Position numbers and translations under genes: made by a program. Positions 23,153-34,150 of a stretch of 64,000 nt of DNA are shown here, piece by piece (the first letter of the stretch is position 1; each line of letters starts with the position of its first letter). Source of the DNA: Fratercula arctica (lineage: Eukaryota > Chordata > Aves > Charadriiformes > Alcidae). Location: positions 2,658,711 through 2,722,710 of the forward strand of contig CANTUZ010000021.1 in assembly GCA_947846985.1 (NCBI GenBank), given 5' to 3'. Under the pieces are notes generated by a model, which had not been told where the DNA came from, did no database searches, and was given only the letters and a program-made list of their open reading frames with translations.

Positions 23153-23849
23153 GTAGACAGGGGAGAGGGCTGGGCTCCTGTTTGACACGTGCTCCTCACT
23201 CCAGCATCCCCTCTACCTTGCCACCTTTGCATTTTTTTCCAGAAATTTTTGTCTAGGCTGAAAGTTCATTTCAGAGCCAAACAACAGAGCAGGTGAAATG
23301 TCACCGGGGAGCTGTGTCCAAGGGAAGCCCATCTCCTGGCTGCCATGGGGCTGCCAGGTGAGGGTGGCACCACCATAACTGGTAGGCAACAACATTGCCT
23401 TGGCCAAGCCAGGGCTGGAGAAACCCTCCATGAATGGCAGCATCTGGATGAGTGGATCCAGGTGAGCGCTTTCCAGTGCACACTTGAAAAAATGGACTTT
23501 GTGCCTCTTCTGTTCTCTGCATCACTTTTCCAAGCACTTACTGTCCTCAGCCTCCATTGCTTGGGTCCACATCGGGCACCAAGGTAGGTCCCAGGACCTT
23601 TGAATTAAAACCCGGGGTGAGGTTAGGTGGCAAATGAGCACAAGCTTTCAGGGTCATGGTTTTGACCTCAGATTCTTAACATCCCCCGAAAAACCATTTC
23701 GAAGCCCATTTTAGTACTTTCTCTTCATTCCCACTACTACCTGTGTTTATTTTTTAGCCACTAAAAGCGCTCTGCATGTGTTTGTGCCCATCTCCGTGTT
23801 GTGCTGTGGTATGCGGGCGTGTGTTTGACTCAGGCGGTGTCTCTGGATA
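23153..23849. other. Single-copy non-coding stretch
   Basis: No exon or repeat is recognised. Confidence 0.4.
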
Positions 23850-24130
23850 CTATTCTAAAGCAAGCAGTAATAAATAAGTCTACACCATGCTGTGCTAATT
23901 AGGGAGCCCGGCTGACAGCATATTGGACATCCTCATTTCAGAGGCAGCCTGAGCTGAGGGCCTTCCACAGCTCATGTCTGTAATGGGAATCCACCGGGCC
24001 ATGAGTCTGGGCTAAAAATAGCCATCATAATTAAAAACAGAATTCAAGGCACCAGCAGAGGTATCATAGGCAGATGTATCTCCTTGTAAATACAATTTTT
24101 AAACACCTAATAAGCATTCAGCGTCGCACC
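23850..24130. promoter_or_regulatory. Candidate enhancer with MEF2-like and homeodomain sites
   Basis: The block holds a perfect MEF2 consensus CTAAAAATAG at 24012-24021, followed seven bases later by TAATTA at 24028-24033. TGCTAATTAGGG lies near 23895. It is repeat-free and evenly complex. MEF2 plus homeodomain pairing is typical of muscle or neural enhancers. Function is inferred from motifs only. Confidence 0.3.
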
Positions 24131-25729
24131 AAGGAAGAAGAAGTTGGGAGAAGGTCAGTCCTCCTGCTATTAGTCATGCAGAGAAACTGAAAGTATTTGA
24201 TTTGTTCAATATATGTCAGATCTTTAATGGGGCTTCCGTTTACCTGTAATATTTATCATAAATTGCTTTGCAAGAGAAAGGCTGGCTGGAGGGCCCCTGC
24301 AGCAGAAATGTCTTTGTGCCCTCTTTACTCAGAGTTTCTCTTTGAGATGTTCCTTGGACGAGCTCTGCCGGGAGGAGGGCAATGAGGTTTGAGGCCAATC
24401 ACCGAGAGACGGGACTAAGGAATGGCCATCAACGAATGGTCCTAAACGTGAATGCTGAAGCCAGCAGGGAAGAGTGTCCCTATTCGCAGCTGTGTGCCGT
24501 CGAGCAGAGGAGCACACCGTGGCCTCAGTCCTACCCAGGCTGCGCGAAATAAGAAGTTGCTTTTACCGAAAATTTCTCAGAGACTGAAGTTCCAGCTGCT
24601 GCACAAAGCCCTCCCTGTGGGGACACGTTGCAAGGTTTTGGGGACAGAAATCACCTTTTTCTCCTTGCCTTTGAGGAATCTGAGCTGCCTGGATCTATGT
24701 CAGTGCTTTTCTCACCCTCAGGTACGCAGACGTTACAGAATTTGCTCCCGTGTGCAGTCAGCAATCCCACACGGAGCTAAACCGCTCCGCTGTCATTGTC
24801 CGGACAGTGCTAAGGACCCCAGGCTACCTCCAGCCCAGGGTGGCAGATGTGGCACCATGCACTTGGCGATTGCTTTGCGCCGTGTTGGATTTTCTAGCCA
24901 GCAAATTCATCCGGACAGGACCCTGTACTCTTTTTAGTGTTTTCTCTCCATCCCAGCATTGCATGAACCCGGGCTGCAAGCAACAAAGCACCACTGCTGC
25001 CTTCATAACCACGACCCCAGGAGCAAGAGAAGCATTTTGAGGTTCTCCTGTGAGCTCATCTGGGGCAGGACAACTGCTCAAAAGCCAACGTGTTGGGCTC
25101 TTACTGAATCCCTGCCGCGTCAAGGTCACCCTCTGCTTGTTTAATTGGGGACTAGGAAAAAGTGAAGACTCCAGATCCAAAAGGCACATCCTCCTCCTCG
25201 CTGCCTGCCCAGGGCCCTGCAGACATGAAGCCAGCTTCTTCGCAGGGCAGCCTGCTGCAGAGTGATTAGACCACAGCACAAACGGGTTTGGAAACGATGA
25301 GTATCGACTTGGGAGAAGTCCAGGAGCAGAGAGACTTCTAGTAAATATTACCCTGAACCTCAGGACTTGGCTGCATTTTCATGTCTCGTCCTTGGTGTAC
25401 AAGCCGGGGGCAAGGTGCCTGGTGGATGCACTGGATCGATGTTATTCCCAGGCTGTAACTCTGTCATCGCTCGGGGGAGGGGAATTGGGATGCAATGGCT
25501 GAAGGCAGGGAAAGGGGATGCTTTTCTTTCCAGTTTACCCCTGTTCTCTGTTGGTGCTCTCAGTTTGGGTTCCCCAGCTCGGTCACTACTCATTAACAGT
25601 TCTCTCTGGGTGGATTTAGGACTCATTTAAAGCCAATGAGAAAGGGGAGATCCGCTGAAGTCGGTGGAGTTAGACCACGAAGGGCACAGCAGAGATGCTG
25701 GTCCTGGCCCACTGTGCCCATGGTTACAA
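24131..25729. other. Single-copy non-coding stretch
   Basis: A 161-codon + frame at 24452-24937 and a 151-codon - frame at 24824-25279 overlap each other. Neither shows a recognisable motif, and I take both as chance open frames. Confidence 0.4.
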
Positions 25730-25895
25730 GGCTTCATCAAAGTGACATTTCTCGCCGCTCGTGGAGGGAACAGCTATTATCTCGCTGTCTGCTGCTAATG
25801 AACTTCACCGCAGTGAGCAAAGTCCTTTGGTGGGCATGACTGATGCTGCTTGTTCCAATTAAAAATGCACAATTAACATCTCGTGCCATCCCCTC
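25730..25895. promoter_or_regulatory. Candidate conserved non-coding element
   Basis: A TCF/LEF-like CATCAAAG lies near 25736, followed by GCTATTATCTCGCTGTCTGC, GCTAATGAACTTCACC and CCAATTAAAAATGCACAATT. The block mixes several developmental-factor-like sites without any repeat, and looks more constrained than its flanks. Confidence 0.28.
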
Positions 25896-28800
25896 CGGCA
25901 GAATGACCGTTGGAAAATGTCCCTGATCCTTTCTGTCGTGGGATGGCCCTTGTGCTGTCCCTTATCCCCGTGCCTGGCATGCTGTTAAACACCTGGGGGT
26001 TGTCACCAGGTGGCTTGGCCACCCCCCCTCGCAGGCTGGGTGACACACTTGTCACACAGGGGAAGCACAGAGGAATCGGAGTCAGGTGTTTCGACTGAGA
26101 CTTGAGAGAGCTTCCAAAACCCGTCATGAGAAATTACTGGGAGTCACTGCTGAGACGAACAGCAGCGGGTCAGAGGGACACCGTAAGGACTCAGCAGATC
26201 TTGTAACTGGCTTTGCCCAGAGATGGCTCCATCCTCAGAGGATTTGTCCTTTTCTCTATTTGCTGTTCCCCTCTAGAAATAATAATTGATATCCCGTGAT
26301 TTTGTCTGGACGTTTTCACACCCTGAGGAAGGCTGAGGAAAGAAATAACAATTGCTGGTTTTTCTCCAGCTGGGCTGAGCTCTGTCCTTGCTTGCGCAGG
26401 AGTGGGTCCGTGTCGCGTCCGTCTGTGTGTGCACGGATGTCTGTCTGTGGGGCTGCCCAAACGCGACGTTCAGCACGTCCCAAGGCATCCCCGGAGGGCT
26501 CGGGTCTGCCCAATCACACACACGGTCTGAAACGGACCCTGGACACCCACGATGGCATCAAACACCTACGTGAGGGCTACTGAATCCTGCCTAGCTGACT
26601 AAGGAGCACTAAAACTCCTCAGGATGATACAGGAGAAGGAAATCACCACTAGACTTGCTGGAAGAATTGCTACTTGGCCTTGAATGTCTCTCTCATCCGT
26701 AAAGAAATGCGACTACCAAAGCACCCTCAAAAAGCAAAGCCTGCAGAGAGGGTGGTGACACTGCCCCGGGAGGGGGAGAAAGGGAGAGGGAGCCGCTAAC
26801 GGATGCTGTCGGCATGTTACTGCTAACTCTGAGAATTAAAGAACTTGCGAAGAATCAGACCCAGAATGGCAGATGAATTAGTAATATATAGAGATAAAGA
26901 GGGAACGGGGTCTCTGATGCAGAGGGAACACACACACATAACCCGCACGCATAAGGAAGAGCAAACAAAGGTCCAGAGTCCTTGAGAAATGTGTTTTCCC
27001 TGTAAAACCAGGCATGGGAGACTGCTGCTGCTGTTTCACTCTCTGTATAACCCAAAATAAAATGTCTTCTTAAATCAAAATCAGCTGTAGATGCGTGTGT
27101 GTTTCTGTGTGTCCCAAGAGACAGAACATTATCCTCTCCAGAATGGGGAGAAGGCGGCAATTAATTTTCTGCAAAGGTTCATTCATCTTTTCAAATGAAT
27201 TTGCTTTTTCTGGGCGAGGGTCCATTTTGGATGTCCATTCACGAGCTGTTCTAACAAAGGAATTTTAACAGCCCAAAAACCGTTGCCACTGCTTTTACCC
27301 GGCAGGCTCACGTTGGAGCGTTTCTAGCCTGGAGTTGAGGATAGAGTTGGTCAGATGAGAAGCCAATCTGTTGAGCCTGAAATAATTAGAAATGTCTTAG
27401 CTATGAGTCTGTCTAATTATATCCAAAGCAAGTCACTACCAATAGCATTTGGCTGATCTGACTCATATTGAGGCACTGGGATTTTCAAAGACACAAGGTC
27501 CCCCTACTTTTTTTCTGCAGGTCTGATACACTGCCATTTTAAAGCCCTACCAAAAAAAAAAAAAAAAAAGGAAATCTTTGAAATTGGTGAAATTCCCAGA
27601 CTCAAGAGCAACTGCATCATCAGGGCTTATGAAGCACTAGACACAGGAGCTAGACACAGCCCTGGAAGCTGGTGGAGATCAAGTTGGTGAGGATTTGGCT
27701 CCTGGTGCTCATGACGCAGCCAGAGCAAGCCCTGGTTCTGCATGCAAGGGGAAGAGATCACCCTTAGATTTCCTGCAGCAAACCTCAACATGCATCCGTA
27801 GATACAACCCTTCTCCTCTGATGTCTGAAGGCAGACTTTTTAAGCTTAAATAAAAAAAGAGTTAAAAGGAATATTTCCTTGGGAGTCATTGTCTATTATC
27901 ATATACTATTATTCCCTGGGGGTTGAAAACAGAAGGTACCACCCCATCAGTAGAGCCAACAATCTCCCTTGTGCTCCCTTTATTTCTTCACACTTGGCCC
28001 CAGGAGTAAAGCAGAGGAGTTTCCTTCTCCGTTGACTCACCCCTCGCTCGCACAGGTATGCAATCACACACACACAGCTCTTCCTTCCATCTCTCACCCA
28101 CAGTCCATGATTTATTCGCTCACACATATTCATGTGGGATGTTTATGGGAAAGGTGTAGCTCAGTGCTTTGGCAGCTTTACCAGAAAGGTGAATTTATTT
28201 AGGCTGATAAGCTGCAACTAAACATTCACCCTGTGCTCTAGGTTCCTCAACACAATTTAATGTCTACAGGAAAATGGTGCTCAGGAAGCCCATGAGAAGA
28301 GGTTGCTCCTCTTGAGTAGAGTTACTTGGCTCAGCACAAGGCAAGCGTTGCACCAGCACATGGGCTACACACCATCCACCCATTGGGGAGACAACTGAGC
28401 TCTTTATAATAACGGAACAACCCCCAACCACCTCCAAACATGCAGGACCAGGGGCTTTCAGGATGCAGTAGACACGTCATGGTGAATACCAATGCTACAT
28501 TGGTACATGGCTCCATGTAAACCACTGGAGACCTTCAGACACCAGTGTTATGGACCTCCCTCCGCCCAAGGACAGCAATGCCTTGAAATGCACTGGCAGA
28601 TCTTATTGTCGCCACCCTGCCATCCCCGGGGTGGAGGGAAATAGAGAATCATATTCATAGGACGTCTCTAAATCGCACCCTTCTCTTTGCCGAGGGGATG
28701 GCATTCACTTGCCATTCTTTGCTCCTACCAAGAGGTGGCAACAGGCAATGCTGTATTGGCCTCAGCAAGGAAGAAACCCTGAATTTTAATTTCCACCAGT

Positions 28801-29581
28801 CCGTGACATACGTAGTCTCTCCACTGGGTATAGCGTGAGCAAAGTTCCTGGGCTGGAAGGGAGGGGTGCTGCAATAAAAGCAAAAAAGGACACTTGCAAA
28901 GCAAAAAATGACATTGATTTTAAAGAACAAGAGCAAAACTGCCATTTGCAAAGGGCAAAGCATCTCCAGGGAAAACAGGAGAACATTATCGATAGGTGGA
29001 TAGTTTGGAAGGAGCACAAATTGAGAAGATTGTTTAACAATGAGGCAAGGAATGCTCAATTAGTGCACGCTAAAAAAAAACTCCCATAAGCAACTGCAGC
29101 TGATCCAGACATGGTAAAGCCAAACACAAGAGTTAGAAGATCGTAAGTCAGCTCCCTTTCCCCCCTGGGGAGTGATAGTGGCCAAACATTACAATGTTAT
29201 CATCAGATGTGCATATATGTATGCATAAACATTCATTTCTTTTTCATGTGGCTTCTGAACCTTGGAGGAACCATGCAGGTCACGTCTGCACAATACAGAG
29301 GGTCAGAAGCTTAATACAGGAGAAAAAGAAAAAGCAAGATGTCCTCTCCCACCACACGGCTCCAACAGGCAGGGATGGCTAAAGCTACCAGACTCTGCAA
29401 GAGACGCACTGATGTGGAGGGGGGTGAGCAGGGAGCACTGGAGATCCTGAGGGATGCCTCCATCTCTTGCCTCCTGAGTCACTGCTCTTTCCAGCCAGCT
29501 GGGACTGTTTCTGTTTTGTGTCATGGATATTATCAAAGCTGGCGTCTGCGTTGCTGCGGTTCCTGGAGCAGCAGCACATCA
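25896..29581. other. Long CR1-free non-coding stretch
   Basis: No exon is recognised. It includes a purine-rich patch at 26765-26795, AT-rich homeodomain-motif-rich sequence at 27360-27480 (AATAATTAGAAATG, GTCTAATTATATCC) and an A run at about 27551-27568. CA-rich patches lie near 26930 and 28068. A 134-codon - frame at 28655-29059 is not recognised. Confidence 0.4.
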
Positions 29582-30134
29582 CCCCCCTCTACTCTGCTCT
29601 GGTGAGACCCCACCTGGAGTCCTGTGTCCAGCTCTGGAGCCCTCAGCACAAGAAGGACGTGGACCTGTTGGAGCGGGGCCAGAGAAGGCCATGAAGATGA
29701 TCCGAGGGCTGGAGCCCCTCTGCTGTGGGGACAGGCTGAGAGAGCTGGGGGGGCTCAGCCTGGAGAAGAGAAGGCTCCGGGGAGACCTTCCAGCCCCTGC
29801 CAGTCCCTCAAGGGGCTCCAGGAAAGCTGGGGGGGGCTGTTTCCAAGGGCATGTAGCAATAGGACAAGGGGCAATGGTTTAAACTAGAGCAGGGCAGGTT
29901 TAGATGAGCCATTAGGAAGAAGGTCTTTCCCCTGAGGGTGGTGAGACACTGGCCCAGGTTGCCCAGAGAGGGGGTGGAGGCCCCATCCCTGGAGACATCC
30001 AAGGCCAGGCTGGATGAGGCTCTGAGCGACCTGATCTAGTTACAGATGTCCCTGCTCACTGCAGGGGGTGGGACTAGATGGCCTTTAGAGGTCCCTTCCA
30101 ACCCAACACAGTCTGTGATTCTATGATTCTATGA
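29582..30134 (+). mobile_element. CR1 LINE, 5'-truncated, 3' end intact (variant D)
   Basis: It starts in the ORF2 C-terminal region (CTCTGGTGAGACCCCACCTG block). It passes through a 3' UTR with the diagnostic CATCCAAGGCCAGGCTGGAT and GATGTCCCTGCTCACTGCAG, and ends in the double tail GATTCTATGATTCTATGA. The frame is broken. It shares its 3' UTR variant with 14833-15045. Confidence 0.93.
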
Positions 30135-32267
30135 TCGCCTCCCTGCAGGAAGCTCTACAAGGGCAGTGGGTGACGCCTACTTGGGCACCTGGGTGTTTAG
30201 TGCTCCAGTAAAGACGCTGTAACCCTGCCTCTGTCTCTGTCTTTGTCCTCACCTTCAGCCGAGGAGGTATCTCGGAGGAGAGAAGCCTTGCCCTTCCCAC
30301 TTACTGACCCTTCACACTGCAGCTTCGGGTTATGAGAAAGACCCCCTGTGCCCCAGGAGACGATGCTGACGTACCAGGAGCTTTATGAGACCAGCGATCA
30401 ATTCCCCATCCCTCTGCAGAAACAGCTTTCACATTGTGGACTCTACTCGGCAATTACACTCCTGTGCTGACCTTTAAATCACATCTGCTTTCCCTGGAGA
30501 GCACTGAGCTGAGAGGTCACAGCCACACCACGTGTGTGCACTGAGGTGCCTGACATTTGGGGAGGAAACATAAAGGCGATTTCAATCTTCTTCTAGCTCC
30601 AAGGTGCTATTGAAATAATACAACACGAAATAACATCTCTTCAAGGCCCAGCTGCAGCTGCTTTGTAATGGAAGTATGGGAGAGAGAGTGTTCCAAGGGA
30701 GGGCCCAAGACCTTAGGTGAAAGCCTTGTTAAGTCCAATCTTAACAAGTTTGGCCCCTTGGGCAGAGCCTTTTCCTTGCCTGCAGACAGTGGAGACGTGG
30801 GGTGGATGCAGGATGCTGCAGCTGGTGGTATGGGCTGTCTGCTCAGCCAACAGTGCCAACGTGTGGGCCCGGTGCTGGAGGAGACAATCCAGGGCAGCCC
30901 TGGCTCCACTCAAAGTGACACCTGGGAAAAGCGCTGCATCTTTTTTGGCTGGTTTGTTTTTTTTTTTGGTACAGCCAGAGCCCATGGTTGGGGTTCATCC
31001 ACCAACGCTTGTCTGGGTGCTCAGCAAGGCCAGCACGCTCCTTCTGCACAGACCGGCGCCTCCAAGGAGTCACTCGACCCATCCAAAAGCAGCCACATGG
31101 GAAGGGGGAGCTGAAGCTCCCTTGGGAGAACTGATTCCTCATTTTAGTTGCCATCACATACTGATATTTCAGGTGATTAAAGCTCTGGAGAGGGACCTCC
31201 CATGCAGCATCCAGCACCCCAGCTGCAGATGTGGCTGCCTTCAGAGAAACCCATGTTTCCCAGCTCTGTTTGCAAAGGGGAAATCACAGGTACGAACCGT
31301 GTGCCTGAGAGCTAAGCCAAAACCACCGCGGGGACACGGCGTCGTAAAGCAAAGCTTGTGTCAGTTGTGAGACTGCAGAGATCTTGGGCTCTCTGTTTTA
31401 ACGAAAGCTGTTTTTTTCTGCCTAGAATCCTGAATTTCTTCCTTTCCTACATATATTCACCATGCTGAAAACCCCTGAAGCATTCATAAGCAAGGAGCTA
31501 ACCAAACACAAATACAGATTAGGAAAGCAAAGAGGATTTGTTGGGCTTTGAGGCTACAGGTGTTCTCACTGGGCAATGGCGTGTTCCTCATCGCTTGTGG
31601 CTGGAGGTCATTTGAGAGAAACGGCTTTGGCTGTTCATTACAGTGCATGAAACCTGCCGGTTGTGGATTCCCTTTGCAACCAGTGGAGATCTGCTCCGGA
31701 CCAGCAACGGACCTGAGCTGTGATTCCCCTGAGGGAGCTGATGACCCTTCCTCAGATGAATCCCATCTCCACAGCTTCGGGAGATACCTCCACCCAAGGT
31801 GCCCTACCCAAGCGGGATCTTTTTTGTGTGTCAGTGCCTTAAGTATCTGTGCAGACATCGAAGAGATAATAAGGGCATATATATTTGTGTTCTGAACTGA
31901 AAAGATATAAAAAATTAGTGCCCTAGGTTGCTTTTTACTACCCTCGGTTATGGGAAACCTCAAGCGCCGCTGAACAAGATGTGCGCGTTTTCCTGATGCG
32001 TTTCAGTGCAGAATCAAGCAGATTAATTAAACCTCTGCTGAAGGTGATCAAAACTGCCCTACCTTATTTTGCACTGACCTCCGCAGCCTCCCTAACCTTT
32101 GGCTCGGAAAGGCTTTGAGCAGCAGATACCGAGGGAGGGAGATATTAGCATTTTTACACACCTGAGCTGTACGTACACGCTTGCCTTGAGCATCCTCTGC
32201 GAGGCGTTATCAGAGATGGGCTCCAGGTTTTCGATATGAAGCTTATCACCATTCTGATAGAATCTGC
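30135..32267. other. Single-copy non-coding stretch
   Basis: A T11 run lies near 30957. Two long overlapping + frames (148 and 217 codons, 30668-31370) have no recognisable motif and cross the T run, so I do not call them genes. No repeat is recognised. Confidence 0.4.
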
Positions 32268-32316
32268 CTTATTATACCCATTTGTGTTGGAATGGGAAAC
32301 TGAGGGCAGTTAAAGG
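32268..32316 (+). mobile_element. Very old LINE/SINE 3'-end-like fragment (L2/MIR type wording)
   Basis: TTATTATACCCATTTG followed by AATGGGAAACTGAGGGCAGT closely follows the ATTATTATCCCCATTTTACA / GAGGAAACTGAGGC wording common to L2 and MIR 3' ends across amniotes. The fragment is short and diverged, so the family is uncertain. Confidence 0.4.
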
Positions 32317-33369
32317 ACCGCAATTAGGGGACGGTGACTTCCAGATGAGGCCTCATCCTGAACAACCGCACCTTCCAGCTTCTTCAGCCCCGCCAGCAAG
32401 ATTCGCATCATGCACCCTTTGCGGCAGGGTTTTGCATCCCCTGGCAGTAGCCAGCCAAGCAAATTGTTTATCGCACACTTTAGGTAGGTACATCCTAGGT
32501 AGAACAGTGTAAATAACTGATTTTTTTGCTTCACCGGCAATTTCAAACAACGAAATAAGCAAACAAAAAAATTGCTTTGGGTCAACTTGAAATTCAAATC
32601 CTTGAACTTTTTTTTTTTTTTTTTTTTTTGGTCTGTTTGAAAGTTGGAAAAAAATAAACTTTGGGTTAAGTGGAACATTTTGTTTGCCCTAATGTAAAAA
32701 GTTCCATTTTGAAGCCAAGTATTTTCTTTAATAAGGGTGTAAATATAACTTAAAGAGGCTTCTAAGGGAAGAGTACTGATTTGTTACATTTTATTTTTTC
32801 TGATGTTTTGTTTGTGTCTGTCACAGGCAATTCTGCAAGGCTGAAATCCATCCAGGGAGCAGTTTGCTGCTGCTGAATCTCTGTTCTTCCCGAGAGAAAA
32901 AGATTTGGCAAAGTGTCTCACCCAGGTGATGCTGTAGCTCTTTAAGAACCTTTTCTTTTACGTTCTCAAATCACCTTTTACCCAGTAGACTTGGGACGTA
33001 TTAAAATGTCTGGTTTACCTGTGAGCAAAGCAGGTGAAACCTGCCCTGGGCAAAAAGCCAGCCCAGGAGCTATTTGTGGATGAGCCGGGACAGAAGTAAT
33101 GGGAAGCCTCATTTTCCTCTTGTAGGAAAGGCCTTAGAGTGCAATACGGAGATTTTGTGCCATTTCAGCTTCACAAAAAGGACTCCTGAAGGACCTGAAC
33201 GGAATGATTTACTTCAACAGTGCTGTAAAACCAAAGATAATACCCAGATCTTTACGATCTGTGTGGGCTCGGTAATCTGTGTAACTCACTTTTTGGGGTA
33301 GAAAGCATGCCTCATGCAGTGATCCTTCCACTCCTTCCCCAGCCTTATGACACTGAGATAACACACTTG
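32317..33369. other. Single-copy AT-rich stretch
   Basis: It holds a T22 run at 32608-32629 and AT-rich sequence. No exon is recognised. Confidence 0.4.
32608..32629. repeat. T22 homopolymer
   Basis: A pure T run in AT-rich DNA, with no sign of a retrocopy beside it. Confidence 0.9.
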
Positions 33370-33445
33370 GGCTGGTCTTGTTGAAGGTCATGCAAAGAGC
33401 CACTGGTGGAGCTGACAACTGAACCCAAGAGACCTGACTGGTTGC
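33370..33445 (+). mobile_element. Very old LINE/SINE 3'-end-like fragment (L2/MIR/L3 type wording)
   Basis: CTTGTTGAAGGTCATGCAAA, GGTGGAGCTGACAACTGAAC and CCAAGAGACCTGACTGG match, in order and spacing, the CTTGCCCAAGGTCACACAGC / GTGGCAGAGCCGGGATTGAA / CCCAGGAGTCCTGACTCC wording shared by ancient amniote LINE and SINE tails. It is diverged but convincing along about 75 bases. Confidence 0.5.
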
Positions 33446-33729
33446 GTGTTTCTTAGAAATAATGTTTGCTGGGATATCTGAGTGCCGTTACATCAGCCCT
33501 TGTTTCTAAGCACTAGATATAAATCTTCCCCACGGTGACAAATAGCAGACATTAGAAGAAACAGAAAATTCAGATGTAAGAGAGGAGCTGACGGTTTAAA
33601 ATTAACTGAATCCTCACTCTTTTCATGTTTGTATCGCTCCCAACTGAGTCTATGTAAGCCCGAAATGAGGAGATCCTATCAAAGGATTTGGAGATATCTC
33701 ATCCAACGCTACGTGAACAGCAAAGTCAC
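33446..33729. other. Single-copy non-coding stretch
   Basis: Nothing is recognised. Confidence 0.4.
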
Positions 33730-34150
33730 CACCCAACAAAATCACTTTTGAACTCTGTGCAGCAGCAGCCCGACTAATTGCATTTCAGATTAATGAGTCT
33801 TTCACTAGAGTCCTAATTGCATAATGAGAACCTTATAGTTCACTTTTAACTACTGAACTGTTTCCAAATTAACCAGGCGATGCACACGCACCCAGCGCAA
33901 CCTGTAGTTGGGGCTGATTTGCATACGATAATTACAAGTGTTTCGCTTTGTAAGTGGCTCTCTGCTTTCTCTTACAGAGCGTTTGTTTCTGCTCCAGCAA
34001 ATTGTGCTCTTGGACATGCGTATTATGGCTGAATCGTGAGCGGTGAAAAGACTGTTAGTGTTGTTTTGAACTACCTTCCAGCGAGAGCACACAGCTATAA
34101 TCGCGCTGTAATTGTTCCCTGCCAGCTGTCTGTGGGATGAGACCATGCTC
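33730..34150. promoter_or_regulatory. Candidate conserved non-coding element with POU octamer
   Basis: It contains GATTAATGAG, CCTAATTGCATAATGAG and a perfect octamer ATTTGCAT at 33917-33924, followed by ACGATAATTACAAG. The block is repeat-free with a mixed composition. A POU plus homeodomain grammar is typical of neural enhancers; function is inferred from motifs only. Confidence 0.3.

Noticed and set aside
24452..25279. Overlapping 161-codon (+) and 151-codon (-) frames
   Set aside because: No domain, no codon-like pattern and no convincing splice signals.
30668..31370. 148- and 217-codon + frames around 31 kb
   Set aside because: They overlap in different frames and pass through a T11 run that encodes repeated Phe. 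No motif was seen.
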